A stretch of DNA of 64,000 nt from Roseateles_E cavernae (lineage in GTDB: Bacteria; Pseudomonadota; Gammaproteobacteria; Burkholderiales; Burkholderiaceae_C), in NCBI RefSeq assembly GCF_040187885.1, contig NZ_JBDPLH010000005.1:259062-323061 (forward strand). The letters are read 5' to 3'. The position numbers were made by a program, and so were the translations under genes. The notes beneath the pieces are model-generated. The model worked only from the letters and a program-made list of their open reading frames with translations, was not told where the DNA came from and made no database searches. Positions 29,339-37,413 of this stretch are shown one piece after another. How positions within the stretch are numbered: position 1 is the first letter of the stretch; each line of letters starts with the position of its first letter.

Positions 29339-31741
29339 TCAATCGATAGGCGTCAGCTTGGCCACGCTCAAGGCCAACCACTTCATGCCATGCCGCCCGA
29401 AGTTGACCTGGGCGCGCGCATCCTGGCCGCTGCCCTCCAGGGTCACCAGCACACCCTCGCCGAACTTGGTATGGAACACGCCCTTGCCGACCTTCAGGCC
29501 CCCGTGCTCTTTGTCTTCCTTCTTCTGCATCGAGGGCGGCACCGGCGGCTGGGCCCAGGCGGCCTTCTCGTGGTTGACACGGCCGGCGCCGACCATGGAC
29601 TTCAGCCCCGAGCCGCGCGACCAGGCGTCCTGGTACTCCTTCGCAAAGCCCGAGCCAAAGCCCTGGTTGCGCGGCGTCAGCCATTTCAGCGCGGCCTCGG
29701 GCAGCTCGTCGAGGAAGCGGCTCTTGACGTTGTAGCGGGTCTGGCCGTGCAGCATGCGGGTCTGGCTGAAGCACAGATACAGGCGCTGGCGCGCCCGCGT
29801 GATCGCCACATACATCAGGCGCCGCTCTTCCTCCAGGCCGTCGCTGTCCGACAGCGAGTTCTCATGCGGGAACAGGCCCTCTTCCAGCCCGGTGATGAAG
29901 ACCGCATCGAACTCCAGGCCCTTGGCCGAGTGCACGGTCATCAGCTGCACCGCGTCCTGGCCGGCCTGAGCCTGGTTGTCGCCGGCCTCCAGCGAGGCAT
30001 GGGTCAGGAAGGCCGCCAGCGGCGACATGATCTCGCCGGTCTCGGCATCGGGCGTGAAATTGGCCGGGGCCACCGCTGCGGGCAGGCCTTGCGCGATCGC
30101 TCCGGGCGCCAGTTCGTCGACCGGCAGCGCCACCGCATCCTTGCCAAAGCCCTCCTGCGTCACGAAGGCCTCGGCCGCGTTGATCAGTTCGCCCAGATTC
30201 TCCAGCCGCTCGGCGCCGTCCTTGTCGTTGCGATAGAACTCGTTGAGCCCGGAGACTTCCAGGATCTGCTCGATGATCTCGCGCAGGGTCAGGCCTTGCG
30301 TCAGATTGCGGGTCGAGTCGATCAAGGCCGTGAAGCCCTGCAGATTGCTGCCGGCCTTGCCCGCCACCGCGCTGACGCTCTGGTAGAGGCTGCGGCCCGA
30401 GGCCCGCGCCGCGTCCTGCAAGAGCTCGATCGCCCGGGCGCCGATGCCGCGGGTCGGGAAATTGACGACGCGCAGAAAGCTGGTGTCGTCGTTCGGGTTC
30501 TCCAACAGGCGCAGATAGCTCAACGCATGCTTCACCTCGGCCCGCTCGAAGAATCGCAGGCCGCCGTAGACGCGGTACGGAATGCCGGCATTGAACAGCG
30601 CCGACTCGATCACCCGCGACTGCGCATTGCTGCGGTAGAGCACGGCGATTTCCTTGCGGGCGATGCCGCCGCGATGCATGGCCTGGGCCTCCTCGATCAG
30701 CCACTGGGCCTCGGCGAAATCGCTGGCCGCCTCATAGACCCGCACCGGCTCGCCGGGGCCGGCATCGGTACGCAGGTCCTTGCCCAGACGCTTGGTGTTG
30801 CGGCTGATCAGCTCGTTGGCCGAGTCCAGGATGTTGCCGAAGCTGCGGTAGTTCTGCTCCAGCTTGATGACGCGCTTGACCCGGTACTCGCGTTCGAAGT
30901 CGGCCATATTGCCGACCCGGGCGCCGCGGAAGGCGTAGATGCTCTGGTCGTCATCGCCGACCGCCAGCACGCTCTGGCCGCGACCGGGCGGCGCGAACAT
31001 CTTCAGCCAGGCGTACTGCAGCTTGTTGGTGTCCTGGAACTCGTCGACCAGGATGTGCTGGAAACGGCGCTGGTAGTGCTCGCGCACCGCCTGGTTGTCG
31101 CGCATCAGCTCATAGGAGCGCAGCATCAGCTCGGCGAAATCGACCACGCCCTCGCGCGCGCACTGGTCCTCGAAGGCCTGGTAGATCAGGACCTGGGTCT
31201 TCATCTGCTCGTCATAGGCTTCGATGTCCTTGGGTCGCAGCCCGTCCTCCTTGGCGCCGGCGATGAACCAGCTGACCTGCTTGGGCACGTAGCGCTCCTC
31301 GTCCAGCTTCATCGCCTTGATGACCCGCTTGATCGCCGAGACCGTGTCGCTGGAATCGAGGATCTGGAAGCCCTGCGGCAGGCCGGCCAGCTTCCAGTGC
31401 GCGCGCAGGAAACGGTTGCACAGGCCGTGGAAGGTGCCTATCCACATGCCGCGCACATTGACCGGCAGCATCGCCGACAAGCGCGTCTGCATTTCCTTCG
31501 AGGCCTTGTTCGTGAAGGTCACCGCCATCACGCCGCCGGGCGAGACCTGGCCGGTCTGCATCAGCCAGGCGATGCGGGTGGTCAGCACCCGGGTCTTGCC
31601 CGAACCGGCGCCGGCCAGTATCAGGGCCGGCTCGGCCGGCGCGGTGACGGCCGCGTACTGCTCGGGGTTGAGGTTCTTCAACAGTCCGCCGGCGGCCTCG
31701 GGCGGCGGCGCGAACAACTCGTCTTGGGGATGCTGACTCAT
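29339..31741 (-). CDS. uvrD: UvrD/Rep-type superfamily 1 DNA helicase
   Basis: 800 residues. 3'-5' helicase of nucleotide-excision and mismatch repair. Walker A is AGAGSGKTRVLTTRIAWL, motif Ia TFTNKASKEMQTRL, Walker B ILVDEFQDTNKLQYAWL, motif III AVGDDDQSIYAFRGA, motif IV IKLEQNYRS, motif V TVHSAKGLEFDAVFITGLEEG and motif VI EERRLMYVAITRARQRLYL. The C-terminal tail has the UvrD-type KVGKGVFHTKFGEGVLVTLEGSG (tudor-like RNA-polymerase-binding region). It diverges from the MarR–GNAT gene, with a perfect inverted repeat between. Confidence 0.95.
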   Translation of the reverse strand: MSQHPQDELFAPPPEAAGGLLKNLNPEQYAAVTAPAEPALILAGAGSGKTRVLTTRIAWLMQTGQVSPGGVMAVTFTNKASKEMQTRLSAMLPVNVRGMWIGTFHGLCNRFLRAHWKLAGLPQGFQILDSSDTVSAIKRVIKAMKLDEERYVPKQVSWFIAGAKEDGLRPKDIEAYDEQMKTQVLIYQAFEDQCAREGVVDFAELMLRSYELMRDNQAVREHYQRRFQHILVDEFQDTNKLQYAWLKMFAPPGRGQSVLAVGDDDQSIYAFRGARVGNMADFEREYRVKRVIKLEQNYRSFGNILDSANELISRNTKRLGKDLRTDAGPGEPVRVYEAASDFAEAQWLIEEAQAMHRGGIARKEIAVLYRSNAQSRVIESALFNAGIPYRVYGGLRFFERAEVKHALSYLRLLENPNDDTSFLRVVNFPTRGIGARAIELLQDAARASGRSLYQSVSAVAGKAGSNLQGFTALIDSTRNLTQGLTLREIIEQILEVSGLNEFYRNDKDGAERLENLGELINAAEAFVTQEGFGKDAVALPVDELAPGAIAQGLPAAVAPANFTPDAETGEIMSPLAAFLTHASLEAGDNQAQAGQDAVQLMTVHSAKGLEFDAVFITGLEEGLFPHENSLSDSDGLEEERRLMYVAITRARQRLYLCFSQTRMLHGQTRYNVKSRFLDELPEAALKWLTPRNQGFGSGFAKEYQDAWSRGSGLKSMVGAGRVNHEKAAWAQPPVPPSMQKKEDKEHGGLKVGKGVFHTKFGEGVLVTLEGSGQDARAQVNFGRHGMKWLALSVAKLTPID

Positions 31742-31759
31742 CGCGGCATTCTAGTTGGC

Positions 31760-31794
31760 CGGCCAGATACTTGCCAAAAGCAAGTATCTGGCCG
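31760..31794. promoter_or_regulatory. Perfect 15-bp inverted repeat, likely MarR operator
   Basis: CGGCCAGATACTTGC (31760–31774), spacer CAAAA, GCAAGTATCTGGCCG (31780–31794). It lies 12 nt before the ATG of the MarR–GNAT gene and 18 nt from the start of uvrD. The core ATACTTGC-N5-GCAAGTAT has the symmetry and size of MarR-family operators, so autorepression is likely. It could also act on uvrD. Confidence 0.75.
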
Positions 31795-31806
31795 ATGATA
31801 GCCGCC

Positions 31807-32760
31807 ATGGATACAAGCCCGACCGAGCCCGCCGGCGCCGTACGCGCCTTCAACCGTTTCTACACCCGCCGCATCGGCGTGCTGGACGAGGGCCTGGCCC
31901 ATAGCGAGTTCTCGCTGACCGAGGCCCGCGTGCTGTGGGAGCTGGCGCATCAGCCCCAGCTCAGCGCCGTCGAGCTGAGTCGCGAGCTGCGCCTGGACGG
32001 CGGTTATCTGAGCCGCCTACTGCGCGGCCTGCGCGAGCGTGGTCTGGTCAAGGCCCGCGCCAACCCGGCCGATGCGCGCCAGAGCCTGCTGAGCCTGACG
32101 GCGGCCGGCCGGCGCGCTTTCGCGCCCTTGGACCAGGGCTCGCAGGCGCAGACGGCCGAGATGCTGGGCAAACTCAACAGCGCCCAGCAGGCGCGGCTGC
32201 TGCGGGCCATGGGCGAGGTGCAGCACCTGCTAGAGGGCGGTCCCAGCACCAGCCCCCGGCTGCGTGCGCTGGTGCCCGGCGATCTGGGCTGGGTGGTGTC
32301 GCGCCACGGCGCCCTCTATGCGCAGGAATTCGGCTGGGATCTGAGCTTCGAGGCCATGGTGGCTCGCATCGCCGCGCAATTTGTCGAGCAATGGCAGCCG
32401 CCGCGCGAGCGCGGCTGGATTGCCGAGCGCGAGGGCGGCGGTGGTCAGCGCCTGGGCTGCGTCTTCCTGGTCCAGGCCCGCGACGAGCAGGGTGCCGAGC
32501 GGCCCGGCGTGGCCCAGCTGCGCCTGCTGCTGGTCGAGCCGGAGGCGCGCGGCCTGGGCCTGGGCAAGCAGCTGGCGCAGGCCTGCACGAGCTTTGCTCG
32601 CGAAGCCGGCTACCGGCGCATCACACTGTGGACCAATCAGCGGCTCAGCGCCGCGCGCGGCATCTACCAGGCCGAGGGCTACCGGCTGACGCACAGCGAA
32701 ACCCACCGCAGCTTCGGGCATGATCAGGTCGGAGAAACCTGGGAGCTGGATCTGGAATGA
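31807..32760 (+). CDS. MarR-type regulator fused to a GNAT acetyltransferase domain
   Basis: 317 residues from ATG 31807 (MDTSPTEPAGA); in-frame ATGs at 31771 and 31795 lie in or at the operator and are less likely. Residues about 10–150 are a MarR winged helix: FSLTEARVLWELAHQPQLSAVELSREL, GYLSRLLRGLRERGLVKARANPADARQSLLSLTAAGR. Residues about 155–315 are a GNAT domain with VAQLRLLLVEPEARGLGLGKQLAQAC (acetyl-CoA site, R/Q-x-x-G-x-G/A) and GIYQAEGYRLTHSE. The fusion is known in many proteobacteria; the acetyl substrate and inducer are unknown. Its stop overlaps the start of the YchJ gene (ATGA). Confidence 0.9.
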   Translation: MDTSPTEPAGAVRAFNRFYTRRIGVLDEGLAHSEFSLTEARVLWELAHQPQLSAVELSRELRLDGGYLSRLLRGLRERGLVKARANPADARQSLLSLTAAGRRAFAPLDQGSQAQTAEMLGKLNSAQQARLLRAMGEVQHLLEGGPSTSPRLRALVPGDLGWVVSRHGALYAQEFGWDLSFEAMVARIAAQFVEQWQPPRERGWIAEREGGGGQRLGCVFLVQARDEQGAERPGVAQLRLLLVEPEARGLGLGKQLAQACTSFAREAGYRRITLWTNQRLSAARGIYQAEGYRLTHSETHRSFGHDQVGETWELDLE

Positions 32761-33164
32761 CGAGCATGGCCGCTGATGACCGCTGCCCTTGCGGCAAGAA
32801 CTCGAACTATCAAGACTGCTGCGGCCGCTGGCACGCCGCTTTTGCCGCCGGCCAGGGCCTGCAGGCAAGCGATGCCGAAGCCTTGATGCGCTCGCGCTAC
32901 AGCGCCTATGTGCGCGGCCTGAGCGCCTATCTGCTGGCCAGCTGGCATGCCGACAGCCGGCCGGCGGCGCTGGCGCCCGATGAGCCGGGGCTCACATGGC
33001 TGGGTCTGGAAGTGAAAAAGCATCTGCGGCAGGACGCCGACCATGCGACGGTGGAGTTCGTCGCCCGCAGCAAGCTGGGCGGCCGCGCCCATCGCCTGCA
33101 TGAAACCAGCCGCTTCGTGCGCGAGCACGGCGCCTGGTACTACCTGGACGGTGAGCTCAGCTGA
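32757..33164 (+). CDS. YchJ family protein with SEC-C zinc motif
   Basis: 135 residues. It starts with the SEC-C type metal site DRCPCGKNSNYQDCCGRWH, then the YchJ core (DAEALMRSRYSAYVRGLSAYLLASWH, an NTF2-like fold) and ends TSRFVREHGAWYYLDGEL. UPF0225/YchJ proteins have no firmly proven role. Coupled by a 4-nt overlap to the MarR–GNAT gene. Its end overlaps by 8 nt the end of a small open frame on the other strand. Confidence 0.9.
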   Translation: MTSMAADDRCPCGKNSNYQDCCGRWHAAFAAGQGLQASDAEALMRSRYSAYVRGLSAYLLASWHADSRPAALAPDEPGLTWLGLEVKKHLRQDADHATVEFVARSKLGGRAHRLHETSRFVREHGAWYYLDGELS

Positions 33165-33288
33165 GCAGGGAGCGGGTCACGCGCTGCCGCGGCGGCCAGG
33201 CCTCCGGCTCGCGACCCAGTTTTTGCAGCAGCCAGGCCCGGGCCGAGGCAAGCAGCGAGCGGTGTCCGACGGGCAGGATTTGCGGCAT
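33157..33288 (-). CDS. Small hypothetical protein (43 residues)
   Basis: Not a family I recognise. The frame starts at ATG 33288 (MPQILPVGHRSLLASARAWL) and is preceded by CTGGAG with 7-nt spacing, a good ribosome site. The protein is basic and amphipathic with no signal peptide. It overlaps the end of the YchJ gene by 8 nt on the opposite strand. Upstream lies an inverted repeat (33334–33372) and the promoter-like TTGATT–N19–TACTAG. The ribosome site and leader make it plausible, but shortness and lack of a known homologue keep it doubtful. Confidence 0.4.
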   Translation of the reverse strand: MPQILPVGHRSLLASARAWLLQKLGREPEAWPPRQRVTRSLLS

Positions 33289-33333
33289 GGTGAACTCCAG
33301 GAGGCGGGCGGTAGAACAATGATGAACACAAGC

Positions 33334-33372
33334 AATGACAGAATTCTTTCGAGGACCCTCCTCGCTGTCATT
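33334..33372. repeat. Nested inverted repeat between the small frame and truC
   Basis: Outer arms AATGACAG (33334–33341) and CTGTCATT (33365–33372); inner arms CGAGGA (33350–33355) and TCCTCG (33359–33364). Transcribed from the minus strand it would fold in the leader of the small frame; as DNA it could be an operator. Confidence 0.5.
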
Positions 33373-33475
33373 CCCCCCTTTTGGGGTTAATCCTAGTAAG
33401 CGACTGTTTATCGCCCGAATCAATGCCTTGTGCCCCGCAAGCCGGGGACAAGCGCGAACTCCATCACGCCGCTTG

Positions 33476-34201
33476 ATGTTGCAGATCCTCCACATCGACG
33501 AACACCTCGTCGCCATCGACAAACCGGCCGGTCTGCTGGTGCATCGCACCGCGCTCGATGCGCAGGAGCAGCGCTTTGCGCTGCAGATGCTGCGCGACCA
33601 GCTGGGCCGGCCTGTCTGGCCCGCGCACCGGCTGGACAAGGGCACCTCGGGCCTGCTGCTGTTCGCGCTCTCCGGCGAGATGGCCTCGCTGCTGGGCCAG
33701 GCCTTCGAGAGCGGTGCGATGAAGAAACGCTATCTGGCCCTGGTGCGGGGCTGGCCGGCCGAGGAAGGGCTGATCGATCACGCGCTGGCGCGCGACCCCG
33801 AGCGCGCCTCGGCCGGCCAGGAGCTGCTGGCGGCCCGCACCGGCTGGCGGCGGCTGGCCCGGGTGGAATGGCCGCTGGCCGTCGACGATCGCTTCCCGAG
33901 CAGCCGCTATGCGCTGCTCGAGGCCCATCCCGAGAGCGGCCGGCGCCACCAGATCCGCCGCCACCTGAAGCACATCGCCCACCCCATCGTCGGCGACGCC
34001 ACCCATGGCAAGGGCCCGTTGAACCGCGCGGTGGCCGGCTTCCTCGGTCTGCAGCGGCTCTGGCTGCACGGGCTGGAGCTGCGCTTGACCCACCCCATCA
34101 GCGGCGAGGCGCTGTGTCTGCAGGCGCCGCCGGGGCCGGAGTGGCAGACACTGCGCGAACGCGGCGACTGGCTCGTTGATCAGCCGAAGCGCAGCGCGTA
34201 G
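33476..34201 (+). CDS. truC: tRNA pseudouridine synthase C (RluA family)
   Basis: 241 residues from ATG 33476 (MLQILHIDEHLVAIDKPAG). TruC makes pseudouridine 65 in tRNAs. The catalytic Asp lies in the RluA signature HRLDKGTSGLLLFAL. The N-terminal LVHRTALDAQEQRFALQMLRDQLGRPVWPAH is typical of TruC rather than RluA, RluC or RluD, and there is no S4 domain. The end has HPESGRRHQIRRHLKHIAHPIVGD. The frame is open upstream to 33335, but only ATG 33476 fits the family. It overlaps the convergent propeller gene by 22 nt. Confidence 0.9.
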   Translation: MLQILHIDEHLVAIDKPAGLLVHRTALDAQEQRFALQMLRDQLGRPVWPAHRLDKGTSGLLLFALSGEMASLLGQAFESGAMKKRYLALVRGWPAEEGLIDHALARDPERASAGQELLAARTGWRRLARVEWPLAVDDRFPSSRYALLEAHPESGRRHQIRRHLKHIAHPIVGDATHGKGPLNRAVAGFLGLQRLWLHGLELRLTHPISGEALCLQAPPGPEWQTLRERGDWLVDQPKRSA

Positions 34202-35277
34202 ATAGGCGGCAACCCGCGCGACACCTCGGCCCAGCGCTCGCCGGCGTCATCGCTGGCCCACAGCCCGCCGGTGGTGCTGCCCATCAGCAGGCGGCTGCCG
34301 CTGTCATCCACCGCCAGCCCATGGCGGTAGATCAGCTCGTAGCAGTGGGTTTGCGGCAGGCCCTCGCGCAAGACCTCGAAGCTCTTGCCGCCGTCGCGGG
34401 TGCGGGTCACGCACAGCGCGGCGTCGACCGGTACTCGCTGCTCGTCCTTGACGGCCGGCACGAACCAGGCCGTGCCCGGGTCCTGCGGATGGGCCGCGAC
34501 CGCGAAGCCGAAGCTGGAGGGCCGGGCCTTGAGTTCCTGCCAGGAGGCGCCGTTGTCGGTCGAGCGCCAGATGCCGCAGTGATGCTGGCACCACAGCACC
34601 TCGGGCGCGCCGGCGCAGCGCTGGATGCGGTGCGGGTCCTGGATGTTCTGCTCGTCCAGGCGCTCGGGCGGCATGAAGTCCGCCCGCATGCCGGCGGCGC
34701 GCAGATCCCAGTTCGCGGCGCCGTCCGTCGTACGCCAGGCGCCGCCACAGGAGATGCCCAGCAGCAGCTCCTCGGGCCGGCCGGGATAGGGGCAGATCGA
34801 GTGGATGCCCGGCGAGTCGTAACCGCCGCCGAACCATTCCAGGCGCTCGGGCCGGCTCCACAGCGACTCGACCAGATGCCAGCTTGCGCCCTCGTCATCG
34901 CTGCGGAACAAGCCACCGGGGTTGGTGCCGGCCCACAGGGTGCTGCCGGCCCGCTCCAGTGACCAGATCTGTTGCAGCTTCCAGGCCGGACCCTCGGCCC
35001 CCTCGGGCTGAGGCGGGTAGCTCGGCACGGCCAGCTCGGTCCAGGTCTTGCCGCCATCGTCCGAGCCCTGCAGCTTGCTGCCGAAATGGCCCAGATTCAG
35101 CGCCGCGAACATGCGCCCGCCGCCCGAACCTGTCGTAGCAGGCGGCGGCAGCACCATGCTGACCGGCTCGGCCAGAAAGCTGATCTGGGCGATCTCCCAT
35201 TGACGGCCGCGGTGGCGCAGCTCGAACAGGCCTTTGCGGGTGGCGACCCAGGCACGATCGCTGATGGCATGACTCAT
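34180..35277 (-). CDS. BNR/Asp-box beta-propeller protein (sialidase- or sortilin-like fold)
   Basis: 365 residues built of about six repeats with Asp-box turns: SDDGGKTWTEL, SDDEGASWHLV, TTDGAANWDLR, STDNGASWQEL, TRDGGKSFEVL and SDDAGERWAEV. There is no signal peptide, so it is cytoplasmic. The sialidase Arg triad cannot be recognised, and sialidase activity should not be assumed. It lies 5 nt after a MoaD/ThiS-like gene; such pairs are seen in other proteobacteria, which suggests the two proteins work together. Function unknown. Confidence 0.82.
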   Translation of the reverse strand: MSHAISDRAWVATRKGLFELRHRGRQWEIAQISFLAEPVSMVLPPPATTGSGGGRMFAALNLGHFGSKLQGSDDGGKTWTELAVPSYPPQPEGAEGPAWKLQQIWSLERAGSTLWAGTNPGGLFRSDDEGASWHLVESLWSRPERLEWFGGGYDSPGIHSICPYPGRPEELLLGISCGGAWRTTDGAANWDLRAAGMRADFMPPERLDEQNIQDPHRIQRCAGAPEVLWCQHHCGIWRSTDNGASWQELKARPSSFGFAVAAHPQDPGTAWFVPAVKDEQRVPVDAALCVTRTRDGGKSFEVLREGLPQTHCYELIYRHGLAVDDSGSRLLMGSTTGGLWASDDAGERWAEVSRGLPPIYALRFG

Positions 35278-35282
35278 GGCGA

Positions 35283-35552
35283 CTAACCTCCGGACAGGGC
35301 TTGAAACACATGGACCTGGCTGGCCGGCCCCAGCGGGTCGCTGAGGGCCTGCAGATCACGCAGCCGCCGGCCATCGATAAAGATCGTGACATTGGCGCGC
35401 AGATGGCCCTGCTCGTCCAGCACATAGCCGCGCAGCCGCGGGTTCAGCACAAACGCCGCCTCCAGCCCCTCGCGCAGGCTGGCGGCATCGGTCTCGACCT
35501 CGGGCGCGTCGACAAAGCGGCGCAGCTGGGGGGTGAAATGAACACGGGCCAT
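35283..35552 (-). CDS. MoaD/ThiS-like ubiquitin-fold protein
   Basis: 89 residues (MARVHFTPQLRRFVDAPEV; an ATG at 35561 adds three residues). It shows the beta-grasp pattern and the C-terminal Gly-Gly (HVFQALSGG) that is adenylated and thiocarboxylated in MoaD, ThiS and related sulfur carriers. The codons for the Gly-Gly (GGAGGT) form the ribosome-binding site of the following propeller gene, whose ATG starts 5 nt after the stop. The role in molybdopterin, thiamine or another sulfur-transfer pathway is not determined. Confidence 0.82.
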   Translation of the reverse strand: MARVHFTPQLRRFVDAPEVETDAASLREGLEAAFVLNPRLRGYVLDEQGHLRANVTIFIDGRRLRDLQALSDPLGPASQVHVFQALSGG

Positions 35553-35687
35553 GGGCCGCATGGTGCAGCCCATGGCCCGGTCCGGGCAACAGGGAAGATC
35601 GCTAGAAGAAAGCGCGGCGCGGCGGTCGAAACGGGCGCGGCTCAAACGTCGTGAGCACCGCGCCTCGCCGGACCGGTCGGGGCCTGA

Positions 35688-37253
35688 TCAGCTGCGCATC
35701 AGGTGGTCAAAAGCCCCCAGCGCGGCCTTCGCGCCATCGCCGGCGGCGATGATGATCTGCTTGAAGGGCACGGTGGTCGCATCGCCGGCGGCGAACACAC
35801 CCGGCACCGAGGTCTGACCCTTGGCGTCGACGATGATCTCGCCGTGCTTGCTGAGCTCGATCACGCCCTTGAGCCACTCGGTATTGGGCACCAGGCCGAT
35901 CTGCACGAACACGCCTTCGAGCTCGATGCGCTTGGCCTCGCCGCTGGCGCGATCGATGTAGTTCAGGCCGTTGAGCTTGCCGGCCGAGCCGGTGAACTCG
36001 CTGGTCTGGGCCTGCTTGACGATGGTGACATTGGCCAGGCTCTCCAGCTTCCTGACCAGCACCGCATCGGCACGCAGCTGATCGCCGAATTCCAGCAGCG
36101 TGACATGGGCGACGATGCCAGCCAGGTCAATCGCGGCCTCGACACCGGAATTGCCGCCGCCGATCACCGCGACGCGCTTGCCCTTGAACAGCGGACCGTC
36201 GCAATGGGGGCAGTAGGCCACGCCCTTGTTCTTGTATTCCTGCTCACCGGGCACATTGACGTTTCTCCAGCGCGCACCGGTCGACAGGATCACGGTCTTG
36301 CTTTTCAGCGTGCCGCCATTGGCCAGTTGCACCTCAATGAGACCGCCGGGCACGCTGGCCGGTATCAGCTTGTCGCCGCGCTGCAGATTCATCACATCGA
36401 CGCCATAGGCCTTCACATGGGCCTCCAGGCTCATCGCGAACTTCGGGCCATCGGTCTCCAGCACCGAGATGTAGTTCTCGATCGCCAGCGTGTCATTGAC
36501 CTGACCGCCGAAACGCTCGGCCGCGATGCCGGTGCGTATGCCCTTGCGCGCCGCATAGACGGCCGCCGCCGCACCGGCCGGGCCACCGCCGACCACCAGC
36601 ACATCGAAGGCCTCCTTGGCCGACAGCTTGGCCGCATCCTTGTCCGCCGCACCGGTGTCGAGCTTGGCGACGATCTCCTCGACCGTCATGCGGCCCGAAC
36701 CGAAGGGCGCGCCGTTCAGCCAGACGCTGGGCACGGCCATGATCTCGCGGCCATTGACCTCGCCCTGGAACAGGCCGCCATCGATGACCACCGTCTTGAC
36801 CCGGGGGTTCAGCACCGACATCAGCGACAACGCCTGCACCACGTCCGGGCAGTTGTGGCAGGTCAGCGACATATAGACCTCGAAGGCGTAGTCGCCGTCC
36901 AGGGCCTTGATCTGGGCGATCACGTCGGGTTCGACCTTGGGCGGATGGCCGCCGGTCCACAGCAGGGCCAGCACCAGCGAGGTGAACTCGTGGCCCAGCG
37001 GGATCGCGGCAAAGCGAAGGCTTTGCTCCGTACCTGCACTTTGATTCAGGCGCTTGAGGCTGAACGACGGCTTGCGGGCATCCTGGCCATCGGTCTTCAG
37101 CGTGATCTTGTCGGACATCGCGTCGATGTCCTGCAGCAGGATCAGCAGCTCCTGCGCGCTGGCGGAATCGTCCAGCGAGGCTTCGATCTCGAAGGGCTGG
37201 GTGACGCGCTCCAGATAGCTCTTGAGCTGGGTCTTCAGGCTGTCGTCCAACAT
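35688..37253 (-). CDS. ahpF: Alkyl hydroperoxide reductase subunit F
   Basis: 521 residues from ATG 37253 (MLDDSLKTQLKSYLERV), which matches the E. coli AhpF N terminus and has AAAGGA at proper distance; ATG 37262 lacks spacing. Flavoprotein that passes electrons from NADH to AhpC. The N-terminal double-thioredoxin domain has the redox pair in SLTCHNCPDVVQAL. The FAD motif is VVGGGPAGAAAAVYAARKG, the thioredoxin-reductase-type active site is YCPHCDGP, the NADH motif is VAVIGGGNSGVEAAIDLAG, and the C terminus has VFAAGDATTVPFKQI. It lies 160 nt behind ahpC. Confidence 0.96.
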   Translation of the reverse strand: MLDDSLKTQLKSYLERVTQPFEIEASLDDSASAQELLILLQDIDAMSDKITLKTDGQDARKPSFSLKRLNQSAGTEQSLRFAAIPLGHEFTSLVLALLWTGGHPPKVEPDVIAQIKALDGDYAFEVYMSLTCHNCPDVVQALSLMSVLNPRVKTVVIDGGLFQGEVNGREIMAVPSVWLNGAPFGSGRMTVEEIVAKLDTGAADKDAAKLSAKEAFDVLVVGGGPAGAAAAVYAARKGIRTGIAAERFGGQVNDTLAIENYISVLETDGPKFAMSLEAHVKAYGVDVMNLQRGDKLIPASVPGGLIEVQLANGGTLKSKTVILSTGARWRNVNVPGEQEYKNKGVAYCPHCDGPLFKGKRVAVIGGGNSGVEAAIDLAGIVAHVTLLEFGDQLRADAVLVRKLESLANVTIVKQAQTSEFTGSAGKLNGLNYIDRASGEAKRIELEGVFVQIGLVPNTEWLKGVIELSKHGEIIVDAKGQTSVPGVFAAGDATTVPFKQIIIAAGDGAKAALGAFDHLMRS

Positions 37254-37270
37254 GATGGTCATCCTTTGCT

Positions 37271-37382
37271 GTTTTCAGGCGTGGCGGGGCATGCCACTCT
37301 GAAAACGCCCGAGGAGACCGAGGACGTTTTCAGCGGGGCTGTCTGAGCCTTGGGGGTACCGCAAGCCCGTTCGGGCCTGCGG
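37271..37382 (-). promoter_or_regulatory. Structured ahpC–ahpF intercistronic region
   Basis: Contains a hairpin of CCGCAAGCCCG (37359–37369) with CGGGCCTGCGG (37372–37382), one mismatch, but no U-tract in the direction of transcription. Then come three 8-mers in alternating orientation: GTTTTCAG (37271–37278), CTGAAAAC (37299–37306), GTTTTCAG (37326–37333). The middle one can pair with either outer one. It may tune ahpF relative to ahpC. Confidence 0.45.
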
Positions 37383-37413
37383 TTTTCTTGCCGATCAAGT
37401 CAGCGCAAGCGCT

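Noticed and set aside
34180..35277. Annotation as an exo-alpha-sialidase
   Set aside because: Asp-box repeats only show the propeller fold; no signal peptide and no recognisable sialidase Arg triad or nucleophile Tyr/Glu pair.
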